Shown in pieces: positions 1-5,536 of a stretch of DNA of 5,922 bases. The DNA comes from an uncultured Spartobacteria bacterium (GTDB lineage Bacteria; Verrucomicrobiota; Verrucomicrobiae; Chthoniobacterales; UBA6821). Numbering within the stretch: the first letter of the stretch is position 1; each line of letters starts with the position of its first letter. Location of the stretch: the NCBI GenBank assembly GCA_903919105.1, contig CAIXGT010000252.1, forward strand, positions 1 to 5,922, in the 5' to 3' direction. Below the pieces are notes generated by a model that was given only the letters and a program-made list of their open reading frames with translations, was not told where the DNA came from and did not search any database. A program made the translations under genes and the position numbers.

Positions 1-507
1 ATCCTCGACTTGAGAAACGACGAATTTCAGCTGGCAGAGGCCGGCCTCCAGCCACTGACGGATCACATTCGGCTGGAGTCGGGTCTTCTCATGACGTTCT
101 TTCCAAGGGCCCGCGACTTCAGCATCAGGCGTCGAGTTCGCCAGCTTCGGACTCAATGATGCAAGATCGAAGGGGATCGCCATTCCGTCGGCATGGGGAG
201 CCACGGTCGCGGCGGTTTCTATGGTGATATGTTTCCCCTCAGCACGCAGTAAGTAGGCCAGTTCCCGGATGCCTGAGGCCACCATCGGCTCTCCGCCGGT
301 GAGCACGACATGGTGGCAGTCATAGCTGCGAATTCGGCAGAGAATCTCCTCCAAGCTCATCTCCTCACCCTCAGGGTTCCACGAAGCGTACGGGGTATCA
401 CACCAGCGGCAGCGCAGATTGCAGCCCGAGGTGCGCACAAACACGGAGGGAACGCCCAGCAGCAGCCCCTCGCCTTGGATCGAGTGAAAGATCTCTGAGA
501 TTCTCAT
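1..507 (-). CDS. queE: 7-carboxy-7-deazaguanine synthase QueE (3' end outside window)
   Basis: Radical SAM enzyme that converts 6-carboxy-tetrahydropterin to 7-carboxy-7-deazaguanine, the step before QueC in preQ0 synthesis; cytoplasmic. The visible 169 residues begin MRISEIFHSIQGEG, the typical QueE opening. A radical-SAM cluster motif C29-x3-C33-x2-C36 follows (CNLRCRWC, then DTPYASW), then the SAM-binding motif LTGGEP (69-74) and the conserved SPKLANSTP stretch (119-127). The frame is open to the left edge, so roughly the last fifth or more of the protein lies outside. The ATG start overlaps the queC stop as ATGA, and no clear SD is seen upstream, so translation is probably coupled to queC. 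The function is clear from the motifs and from the queF-queC-queE context. Only the C-terminus and any downstream queD remain unseen. Confidence 0.95.
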   Translation of the reverse strand, partial: MRISEIFHSIQGEGLLLGVPSVFVRTSGCNLRCRWCDTPYASWNPEGEEMSLEEILCRIRSYDCHHVVLTGGEPMVASGIRELAYLLRAEGKHITIETAATVAPHADGMAIPFDLASLSPKLANSTPDAEVAGPWKERHEKTRLQPNVIRQWLEAGLCQLKFVVSQVED

Positions 508-1187
508 CGTGGCTTGGACGGCAGTGGGGGGATGGAAGCATACACCGTTGGATCCGGTACTCCGGCGAGCTGGAAAGCCTCGCGGCGTTCGACGCAGGTG
601 CCACAGGTGCCGCAGTGGACATCATTCCCTTTGTAACAAGACCAGGTGCGGGAGAAGTCGACACCGAGCTCCGCTCCCCGCCGCACAATCCCCGCCTTGT
701 CCTTCGTAATGAAGGGTCTGAGCAGCTCAATTCGTGCATAGGTTCCCTCGCGGATCGCCCGTGCCATAGGTTCCATGAACGACTCCCGGCAGTCTGGGTA
801 GATGGCATGGTCCCCGGAATGTGCTGCAATCACGACCCCCTCCGCTCCCTGACTCTCGGCAAAACCGGCAGCGATCGCGAGCATGATGCCGTTGCGGAAA
901 GGGACGACCGTGCTCTTCATCGATTTCTCCTCGTAATGGCCGTCCGGAATTGCGCCGCCGCTATTCAGGAGATCCGATTGGAACTCTTCGGCGACGAATC
1001 CGAGCGGTGCAACGCTGTGGGGGATGCTTAACAGGCCGCACTGCCAGGCCGCCATCGGGAGCTCCCGGGCGTGATGCTTCGCCCCGTAGTCAAAACTGAG
1101 TGCAGCCACCACCTCCTGCTGTTGCAGGGCGTCATGCAGGGCCGTGACAGAATCAAGCCCGCCGCTCAGCAGGACGACGACCTTCAC
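504..1187 (-). CDS. queC: 7-cyano-7-deazaguanine synthase QueC
   Basis: ATP-dependent enzyme that turns 7-carboxy-7-deazaguanine and ammonia into preQ0 (7-cyano-7-deazaguanine); cytoplasmic. The 227-residue length is usual for the family. The N-terminal ATP-pyrophosphatase loop SGGLDS lies at 8-13, VPFRNG at 95-100 and YPDCR at 130-134. Near the C-terminus a structural zinc site is formed by C184, C192, C195 and C198 (CYKGNDVHCGTCGTC), followed by ERREAF. The start codon is GTG, chosen because it directly precedes KVVVLLSGG and overlaps the queF stop as GTGA. An AGGG stretch about 8 nt upstream may act as a weak SD. It is the middle gene of the queF-queC-queE unit. All expected catalytic and zinc residues are present. 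Confidence 0.97.
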   Translation of the reverse strand: MKVVVLLSGGLDSVTALHDALQQQEVVAALSFDYGAKHHARELPMAAWQCGLLSIPHSVAPLGFVAEEFQSDLLNSGGAIPDGHYEEKSMKSTVVPFRNGIMLAIAAGFAESQGAEGVVIAAHSGDHAIYPDCRESFMEPMARAIREGTYARIELLRPFITKDKAGIVRRGAELGVDFSRTWSCYKGNDVHCGTCGTCVERREAFQLAGVPDPTVYASIPPLPSKPR

Positions 1188-1633
1188 CGGCGCCCTGTCT
1201 TCGCTTTCCGTTCTTCGTAGCTTGCCTCAACGCGGATACCGATACCTCCTCGCGGAAAGAAATCCCCGATCACCTTGGCCCGACGGGGCGAGATCGCACG
1301 GACGATGTCATCCAGAATCCTGTTAGTGATTCCTTCAGCAAAGACCGCCTGGTTGCGGTAGGCGCCGAGGTACTGCTTGAGCGATTTGCTCTCGATGCAG
1401 CGACGATCGGGAGTGTAGCGGATGATGATCTCGGCAAAATCGGGCTGGCCTGTGACGGGACAATGGGAGGTGAATTCCTGAGTGGAAAAGGTCACCTCGT
1501 AATCCCGCTTGGCAGGGCTTTCAAAGGTTTCCAGAACGGCCTCTTCGGGTGAAGAGAGCTGCTGAAGTGGGCCGCCACCCAGGAGGGTCAGGTTCCGGGT
1601 GTCTGACTGTGGTTTGGATTGTTTTTTGCCCAT
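1184..1633 (-). CDS. queF: NADPH-dependent 7-cyano-7-deazaguanine reductase QueF (short, unimodular type)
   Basis: Reduces the nitrile of preQ0 to the aminomethyl group of preQ1, using two NADPH; cytoplasmic. The 149-residue protein matches the short Bacillus-type QueF rather than the two-domain E. coli form. The active-site segment EFTSHCPVTGQPD places the nucleophilic cysteine at C58 and the general acid at D65. The QueF signature ESKSLKQYL follows at 81-89, then the conserved stretch YRNQ and FAEGITNRILDDIV. The family core begins near residue 13 (RNLTLLG), so the ATG at 1633 adds only a short Lys/Gln-rich lead. A modest GGAAAG lies 9 nt upstream of it. It is the first gene of the que operon. 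An out-of-frame open frame with a better SD overlaps its first 46 bases (see 1588-1686). A QueF at the head of the operon means the cell makes preQ1 de novo for queuosine, rather than stopping at preQ0. Confidence 0.96.
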   Translation of the reverse strand: MGKKQSKPQSDTRNLTLLGGGPLQQLSSPEEAVLETFESPAKRDYEVTFSTQEFTSHCPVTGQPDFAEIIIRYTPDRRCIESKSLKQYLGAYRNQAVFAEGITNRILDDIVRAISPRRAKVIGDFFPRGGIGIRVEASYEERKAKTGRR

Positions 1634-1686
1634 GACACGATGCTTTCCGAGCTGGCAGCATCCGCCAAGCCAGAAGTCTTTATCAT
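1588..1686 (-). CDS. Possible 32-codon leader peptide overlapping the queF start
   Basis: An ATG preceded by AAAGGAG with a 7-nt spacer opens a frame of 32 codons ending in TGA inside queF. It lies in a different frame from queF and overlaps its first 46 bases. The peptide begins MIKTSGLADAASSESIV and continues SWAKNNPNHSQTPGT. Translation through it would cross the small hairpin at 1652-1673 and the queF SD, so it could couple or modulate queF translation. Near its end, four of five consecutive codons are of the NAY type read by queuosine-modifiable tRNAs (AAC AAT CCA AAC CAC). Overall NAY content (5 of 32) is not unusual, and the cluster may only reflect the Lys/Gln-rich queF frame beneath it. 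No homolog is recognised. It could equally be a chance open frame. Confidence 0.3.
   Translation of the reverse strand: MIKTSGLADAASSESIVSWAKNNPNHSQTPGT
1652..1673 (-). repeat. Small inverted repeat (CTGGC/GCCAG) before the queF ribosome site
   Basis: In the queF leader RNA, CTGGC and GCCAG are separated by 12 nt and could form a 5-bp stem, ending 3 nt before the GGAAAG that serves queF. It is short and may be chance. If the leader frame at 1588-1686 is translated, ribosomes would pass through this stem. Confidence 0.25.
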
Positions 1687-1693
1687 TGGTCTT

Positions 1694-1700
1694 CTCCTTT
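1694..1700 (-). promoter_or_regulatory. Strong Shine-Dalgarno AAAGGAG in the queF leader
   Basis: On the minus strand AAAGGAG lies 7 nt before an ATG at 1686, an ideal spacing. It is 60 nt away from the queF ATG at 1633 and no in-frame queF start lies near it, so it cannot serve queF directly. It is the best-formed SD I see in this window and is the main reason to consider the short leader frame real. Confidence 0.4.
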
Positions 1701-1723
1701 GATCTCTACCTTTGGGGATGTCT

Positions 1724-1732
1724 TGTGAATAA
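1724..1732 (-). promoter_or_regulatory. DnaA-box-like 9-mer TTATTCACA (first copy)
   Basis: The minus strand reads TTATTCACA, which fits the general DnaA-box consensus TTATNCACA exactly. An identical copy in the same orientation lies at 1949-1957. I noticed no other copy in the window. Binding is not shown, and single boxes are common by chance. Confidence 0.2.
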
Positions 1733-1767
1733 GTTGTGCGTAGTGGCTTCATGCGGCCCTCGGAAAT

Positions 1768-1777
1768 CCGTGGAACA
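1768..1777 (+). repeat. Direct repeat CCGTGGAACA, copy 1
   Basis: A perfect 10-bp repeat of the sequence at 1833-1842, with starts 65 bp apart and the same orientation. Its last nine bases (CGTGGAACA) match the DnaA-box variant TGTGGAAAA at 7 of 9 positions. It could be a protein-binding site or coincidence. Confidence 0.3.
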
Positions 1778-1832
1778 GACCGCTTTGATCAGATTACCGG
1801 GCGGCTTTCACCCCTTTGTATCTCTCTTCATA

Positions 1833-1842
1833 CCGTGGAACA
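1833..1842 (+). repeat. Direct repeat CCGTGGAACA, copy 2
   Basis: Second copy of the 10-bp repeat, with flanks that share little beyond nearby GATC-containing words. Both copies lie in non-coding DNA upstream of queF. Confidence 0.3.
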
Positions 1843-1948
1843 TTCTCTGATCGCGGCCTGATCAGCGGTTTTTCCATGACGATTCCGTAACATGGCATCA
1901 AATCAAGCTCTACAGACGATCGGCTCATGAAACCCAGCGGAGAATCTC

Positions 1949-1957
1949 TGTGAATAA
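1949..1957 (-). promoter_or_regulatory. DnaA-box-like 9-mer TTATTCACA (second copy)
   Basis: Identical to the 9-mer at 1724-1732 and in the same orientation, 38 bp downstream of the mpl stop. It fits the TTATNCACA consensus. Its role is unknown. It could be a DnaA-responsive site or chance. Confidence 0.2.
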
Positions 1958-1994
1958 CCTGAGCTATCTTATCAAGAACGCAGAAACGATGACC

Positions 1995-3392
1995 TTAAAC
2001 CAGCGCCGTCAGAAGCTTGACATGGAGGCCATCGAAGGCGCCGTTGCTCAAGACCACAAGCACATCCCCCTTCTGGAGCTGGGGAAGGAGTTTATCAATA
2101 ATCCGGTCCGCTGAAGGCTCATGGAAGGCGAGCTTCCCGAGCTGCTGCAGATCAGCGACCAGGCGCTCGGTATCAAGACGCTCCGTGGACTCCAACTCGG
2201 CCGCGCGGTTCACCTCGCCGATGACCACGCCATGCGCGGCGGCAAAAGCCTTTGGGAACTCCTCCTGAAAGATGGCGCGTCGTGTCGTGTTCGATCTAGG
2301 CTCGAAGAGAGCCCACAAGCGCGAACCTGCATACTGGTGAGCAAGGCCCTCAAGGGTCTGACGAATGGCCGTGGGATGATGGCCGAAGTCATCGATGATG
2401 GTGATGCCGCCGACCACGCCGCGCACTTCCTGACGTCGCTTGATACCCTGAAATCCCAACAGGGCCTCACGGATCACCTTCGTGGGAACTCCATAGAAGT
2501 GTGCCGCAGAGACAGCCATCGCGGCATTGCGGATATTGAACTCCCCTGACATGGGGATCTCGAACTTCTCGCCGAAGAGTTCGAAGCCACTGCGTCCATC
2601 CTTCTGCCAGGGATGCATGATGCGGTTCCCGGCGTTTTCGGAAAACCCGACCTCGACGATCGGTGCCTGGCAGTTCTGCGACACATCGATGCAGTTCTGA
2701 TCATCGCCGTTAATCAAGACCAGGCCTTCCGAAGGGACCACATTGAGCAGCCTGCAGAAACTTAGTTTTATCGCCTCCAGATTGTCGAAGATGTCGGCGT
2801 GGTCGAACTCGATATTGTTTACCACGACCAGCTCGGGGAGATAGTGGAGGAATTTCGAGCGCTTATCGAAAAAGGCTGTGTCGTATTCATCTCCCTCAAT
2901 GACGAAATGCCGGGAGTTGGAAGGATCCCGAAGACAGGCACCCTGGCCAAGATTTGCGGGCAAACCGCCGATCAGATAGGAGGGGTTCAGGCCGGCATAC
3001 TCCATGATCCAGGCCGCTATTGATGTCGTGGTGGTCTTTCCGTGGGTTCCGGTGACAACGATATTGTGGCGACCACGGAGGAAATGGGAACGAAGCACTT
3101 CGGGCAGAGAAACGTAGTTCAACTTGCGGTTGAGCACTGCCTCGACCTCGGGATTGCCACGCGAGATGGCGTTGCCGACAACGATAAGCGTCTCCTCCTT
3201 GGGAAGATTCTCCGGACGGAAGCCGGCACAGACTTCGATCCCGCGCGCAGCGAGGAAGTCGCTCATCGGCGGATAGGCCTGGTTGTCTGAGCCCGTCACG
3301 ATCCATCCCTGTTCCTTCATGCCGACGGCCACAGCACCCATCGCCGTGCCGCATATACCTAGGAAGTGAACTCGGCGCATCGCGGGGGTCAT
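1995..3392 (-). CDS. mpl: UDP-N-acetylmuramate:L-alanyl-gamma-D-glutamyl-meso-diaminopimelate ligase (murein peptide ligase)
   Basis: Cytoplasmic ATP-dependent ligase of the Mur family that attaches recycled murein tripeptide to UDP-MurNAc, returning it to peptidoglycan synthesis. The 465 residues follow the Mur layout. The N-terminal UDP-binding domain has FLGICGTAMG (10-19). The central ATPase domain has GTHGKTTTT (115-123) and NNIEFDHADIFDNL (192-205). The C-terminal ligase domain has DDFGHHPTA (334-342), EPRSNT (364-369) and SNGAFDGLH (449-457). The segment EYDTAFFDKRSKFLHY (169-184) separates Mpl from MurC, and DDFGHHP rather than the MurC pattern agrees. The first ATG is favoured over M5 because it overlaps the pta stop as ATGA and has GGAGG 10 nt upstream. 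It is the last gene of a pta-mpl unit. Its presence implies meso-DAP peptidoglycan and a recycling pathway, with permease and amidases not in view. Confidence 0.95.
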   Translation of the reverse strand: MTPAMRRVHFLGICGTAMGAVAVGMKEQGWIVTGSDNQAYPPMSDFLAARGIEVCAGFRPENLPKEETLIVVGNAISRGNPEVEAVLNRKLNYVSLPEVLRSHFLRGRHNIVVTGTHGKTTTTSIAAWIMEYAGLNPSYLIGGLPANLGQGACLRDPSNSRHFVIEGDEYDTAFFDKRSKFLHYLPELVVVNNIEFDHADIFDNLEAIKLSFCRLLNVVPSEGLVLINGDDQNCIDVSQNCQAPIVEVGFSENAGNRIMHPWQKDGRSGFELFGEKFEIPMSGEFNIRNAAMAVSAAHFYGVPTKVIREALLGFQGIKRRQEVRGVVGGITIIDDFGHHPTAIRQTLEGLAHQYAGSRLWALFEPRSNTTRRAIFQEEFPKAFAAAHGVVIGEVNRAAELESTERLDTERLVADLQQLGKLAFHEPSADRIIDKLLPQLQKGDVLVVLSNGAFDGLHVKLLTALV

Positions 3393-4450
3393 AGCCCGTG
3401 ATCCTCCAGAGGATACAGCTTGCGATACTCGATGGCCTGCAGGCCAATGATCGCTGCAACGGCGGCGATGTCCTCGCTCAAAGTCCCGCGCGAGAGTTCT
3501 GCTGCTGGTCGGGATAGCCCGGTCACAATCTGGCCGTATACCTTGGCTCCGGAGAGGTATTGGACCAACTTGGCAGCTATGTTGCCGGAATTCAGATCAG
3601 GGAAAATCAGGACATTGGCTTTTCCGGCTACCAGGCTGTCGGGAAGTTTGATCTGAGCCACAGCCGGCACGATCGCCGTGTCACCCTGCAGCTCTCCATC
3701 GATCTCCATCGGATAATCCAAACCAGCGGCTCCTCCGACGCGGACGGCAAGCTCCTTAGCCAGCACGGCGGCAGCTGACATCTTGGTTGCCGAGGCGTGC
3801 GCCGAGCTGCCATGCGTGGAAAAGCTGAGAAAAGCAATTCGCGGAGTCTTTCCAAAAACCTGCCGTGCCAGAAGGCCCGTCTGCACACCGATCGAAGCCA
3901 GCTGCTCCACGGTCGGCTCGGGCACCACGCCGCAGTCGGCAAAGAATAGTACCCCCTCATCCCCATACTCGCGCCGGGGTACCTCAACGATCATCGCGCC
4001 CGAGACAACCGGCGCGTGAGGTAGGGGCTTGATGAGCTGCAACAGCGGGCGGAAAAGCGAGGCCGAGTATGAACCTACCCCACCAACCAATCCATCCACC
4101 AGCCCATGCTGCAACATCATGCAGGCGAAGTAATTCGGTGTGATCAACAGATTGCGCAGATCCCCCTCGGCCATCCCCTTGTATCGCTCCAGCACCGCCG
4201 CCATCTTCAGGAAACGCGTCATTTCCGAGGAGGTCTCGGGATCCACGATGGCCACCTTCTCCAGAGAGATGGCGTTTGCGGCCGCCACCTGCTCAATCTC
4301 GTCTCGCTTGCCAATGAGAATTGCCACACCCAGCCCCTGATCGTTGAACATCCTGGCGGCCCGGATCACGCGCAGATTGTTTCCGTCCGGGAAGACGATC
4401 CTTTTCGGATGACGGCGAAGCTTGGCGTAAACGGATTGGAGAAACGACAT
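3389..4450 (-). CDS. pta: Phosphate acetyltransferase (short single-domain Pta)
   Basis: Interconverts acetyl-CoA and acetyl phosphate in the cytoplasm, the step paired with acetate kinase in acetate formation or assimilation. The 353 residues match the catalytic PTA_PTB domain alone, without the long N-terminal regulatory part of the E. coli enzyme. Landmarks are KRIVFPDG (16-23), the CoA-pocket region VGGVGSYSASLFRPLLQLIK (122-141), FLSFSTHGS (207-215), EIDGELQGDTAI (249-260), FPDLNSGNI (283-291) and ELSRGTLSEDI (318-328). In the last, S320, R321 and D327 align by spacing with the catalytic Ser, Arg and Asp of archaeal Pta. FPDLNSGNIAAKL and the DGELQ motif favour Pta over phosphate butyryltransferase. 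The ATG start follows about 120 bp of intergenic DNA and has no clear SD. The stop overlaps the mpl start as ATGA. No ackA is visible. Confidence 0.92.
   Translation of the reverse strand: MSFLQSVYAKLRRHPKRIVFPDGNNLRVIRAARMFNDQGLGVAILIGKRDEIEQVAAANAISLEKVAIVDPETSSEMTRFLKMAAVLERYKGMAEGDLRNLLITPNYFACMMLQHGLVDGLVGGVGSYSASLFRPLLQLIKPLPHAPVVSGAMIVEVPRREYGDEGVLFFADCGVVPEPTVEQLASIGVQTGLLARQVFGKTPRIAFLSFSTHGSSAHASATKMSAAAVLAKELAVRVGGAAGLDYPMEIDGELQGDTAIVPAVAQIKLPDSLVAGKANVLIFPDLNSGNIAAKLVQYLSGAKVYGQIVTGLSRPAAELSRGTLSEDIAAVAAIIGLQAIEYRKLYPLEDHGL
3403..3407 (-). promoter_or_regulatory. Ribosome binding site GGAGG for mpl
   Basis: GGAGG on the minus strand lies inside the last codons of pta, 10 nt before the mpl ATG at 3392 and 22 nt before the alternative ATG at 3380. 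It supports the upstream start and lets mpl recruit ribosomes as well as use coupling from pta. Confidence 0.55.
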
Positions 4451-4570
4451 CTACCATAAGGTTGGAAAAGATCCGCCTGATAGACAAGGATGTTCCCAGT
4501 TGTAGAGTCCCCCTCGTGCCCGACAATTATTTTCTTTAAGGTTTCAAGCTCCAGGTCTCATCCTTTAAAA
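4451..4570. promoter_or_regulatory. Divergent promoter region between pta and the glyoxalase gene
   Basis: These 120 bp separate genes that read outward in both directions, so promoters for both must lie here or very near. The centre (about 4521-4541) is AT-rich, while the flanks are GC-richer. No clean -35/-10 pair with 16-18 bp spacing was found on either strand, and no obvious operator palindrome. Confidence 0.45.
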
Positions 4571-4960
4571 ATGATCACTAGACTTCTCCACACCCGCTAT
4601 CGCGTTCAGGATCTCGAGAAAACGATTTCCTTTTACCGTGACGTCCTTGGTTTACAGGAGGTCCGCCGGAGCGAGAGCGGACGCGGGTCCAAGCTGGTCT
4701 TTTTGAAGACCCCCGGAAGCACCGAGGAAATTGAGATCTGCGAGTACAACGCCAGCGGCCCTGTGGTGGTAGGGCCGGACCTCACCCATCTCGCCTTCGA
4801 GGTCACGGATCTGGAGGCCTTTGCCCGGGAAGCCTCTGCCAAAGGCTATCCGCTGAGCGACGGCCCTCATCACACTTCCTCGGGCTCGATCATCGCCTTC
4901 ATCGACGCCCCCGAGGGTTACGAAGTGGAGCTGATCCAGCATGCCCCTGCGGAGAGGTGA
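4571..4960 (+). CDS. gloA: Lactoylglutathione lyase-like protein (glyoxalase I, VOC superfamily)
   Basis: Likely isomerises the hemithioacetal of methylglyoxal and a thiol such as glutathione to S-lactoylglutathione; cytoplasmic. The 129 residues form two VOC beta-alpha-beta modules and resemble E. coli GloA throughout: RLLHTRYRV at the start, then FYRDVLGL, IEICEYN, LTHLAFEV and AFIDAPEGYEVELIQ. The four metal ligands of GloA all have counterparts, H7, E55, H73 and E120, which supports a working metalloenzyme. The start at 4571 is chosen because RLLHT is the natural family beginning. An in-frame ATG at 4490 would add 27 residues with no family resemblance. No SD is seen, and the start follows an AT-rich TTTAAAA. 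The gene is divergent from pta. The exact thiol (glutathione, bacillithiol or other) cannot be read from the sequence, and other VOC activities remain possible. Confidence 0.85.
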   Translation: MITRLLHTRYRVQDLEKTISFYRDVLGLQEVRRSESGRGSKLVFLKTPGSTEEIEICEYNASGPVVVGPDLTHLAFEVTDLEAFAREASAKGYPLSDGPHHTSSGSIIAFIDAPEGYEVELIQHAPAER

Positions 4961-5083
4961 AGCGTTTTAAAATGATCTGTTACAAAGCGTCTTCGAGCAT
5001 CTTATCCTGCAAATGCTGACGTCTTACCCCCAACCTCTTTTTCGTACTTCAACATTTTCACTCTTTAACTTATTAGTCCTCCA
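4961..5083 (+). promoter_or_regulatory. mscL upstream region with pyrimidine-rich, SD-less leader
   Basis: This 123-bp gap probably holds the mscL promoter. From about 5018 to 5083 the plus strand is strongly C/T-rich with only a few G residues, so the leader RNA would fold little. Just before the ATG it reads TCCTCC (5077-5082), which resembles the anti-SD of 16S rRNA rather than an SD. No terminator for the upstream gene with a stable stem and T-run is evident. Confidence 0.35.
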
Positions 5084-5536
5084 ATGATCCCAGTACCTGA
5101 ACCAAAAAAAGTTATCGCAAATTCCTCAAAATTCCTCGGGGAGTTCAAAGAATTCATCAGTCGCGGAAATGTCGTCGATCTGGCGATCGGTGTCATTATG
5201 GGAGCCGCCTTCGGCAAGATCGTCACCGCCCTGGTCAGCGACATCATCATGCCTCCGATCGGACTGGTCCTGAAAGGCATTGATTTCAAAGACCTCTACC
5301 TTCCCCTCAACGGCAAGCACTACGCCACATTTGCTGATGCCCAGAAAGATGGCGCCGCCATCCTAGCCTACGGGAGTTTCATCAACACTGTCATCGAGTT
5401 TGTGATTATCAGCGCCTGTGTCTTCGCACTTGTGAAGGCGATCAATACGCTCAAAAGAAGCGAGGCTGCCGAGGTCAAGCCGACGAAAACCGAAGAGCTG
5501 CTCACCGAGATCCGTGACTCGCTTAAAAAGGAATAG
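5084..5536 (+). CDS. mscL: Large-conductance mechanosensitive channel MscL
   Basis: Homopentameric inner-membrane channel that opens under membrane tension to release solutes during hypo-osmotic shock. The 150 residues comprise an N-terminal stretch about 15 residues longer than in E. coli, then the amphipathic S1 helix with [17 protein letters not shown] (20-36) and TM1 with the pore glycine/alanine pattern [17 protein letters not shown] (35-51). SDIIMPPIG follows (52-60), then a short periplasmic loop (about 64-94), TM2 (about 97-120, [20 protein letters not shown]) and a charged cytoplasmic helix with [11 protein letters not shown] (137-147). All family hallmarks are intact. The first ATG is the only good candidate start and has no SD. 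The next gene begins 5 nt after the stop or overlaps it, so the two are probably co-transcribed. Confidence 0.96.
   Translation: MIPVPEPKKVIANSSKFLGEFKEFISRGNVVDLAIGVIMGAAFGKIVTALVSDIIMPPIGLVLKGIDFKDLYLPLNGKHYATFADAQKDGAAILAYGSFINTVIEFVIISACVFALVKAINTLKRSEAAEVKPTKTEELLTEIRDSLKKE

Larger units (their letters stand above)
1634..1994. other. 361-bp intergenic region between mpl and the que operon
   Basis: No full-length gene fits here on either strand. It must carry the 3' end of the pta-mpl transcript and, most likely, the promoter of the que operon. I could not pick a convincing -35/-10 pair or a hairpin plus T-run terminating mpl. It does contain the SD and short open frame of the queF leader, two TTATTCACA 9-mers, a repeated CCGTGGAACA and a CTGATC/GATCAG inverted repeat at 1847-1865. 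No tRNA fold was recognised, and no preQ1 riboswitch consensus. Confidence 0.6.

Noticed and set aside
1588..1690. Frameshift that would link the strong SD at 1694-1700 to queF
   Set aside because: The QueF family core begins at about residue 13 of the annotated frame and is complete, so no upstream exon-like extension is needed, and the upstream peptide does not resemble a QueF N-terminus.
1634..1700. Possible preQ1 riboswitch before queF
   Set aside because: The leader was searched by eye for the short preQ1-I hairpin with its A-rich tail meeting the SD. The expected conserved core is absent.
1847..1865. CTGATC/GATCAG inverted repeat followed on the plus strand by CGGTTTTT, resembling a terminator
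   Set aside because: The T-run follows on the plus strand, but no plus-strand gene lies upstream. In the minus direction, where mpl needs a terminator, no T-run follows. The stem has only 6 bp.
2121..2549. Long plus-strand open frame antisense to mpl
   Set aside because: It lies wholly over a confidently identified gene, encodes a low-complexity sequence with no recognisable motif, and is explained by codon bias of the opposite strand. The same applies to plus-strand frames at 615-1031 and 4106-4459.
4490..4570. Upstream extension of the glyoxalase gene from an ATG at 4490
   Set aside because: The added 27 residues have no family resemblance, while RLLHT right after the ATG at 4571 is the usual GloA beginning.
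4964..4978. TTTTAAAATGATC similar to the TTTAAAAATGATC at the glyoxalase start, suggesting a duplicated start region
   Set aside because: The similarity is short and AT-rich, no coding frame follows the second copy, and flanks do not match.
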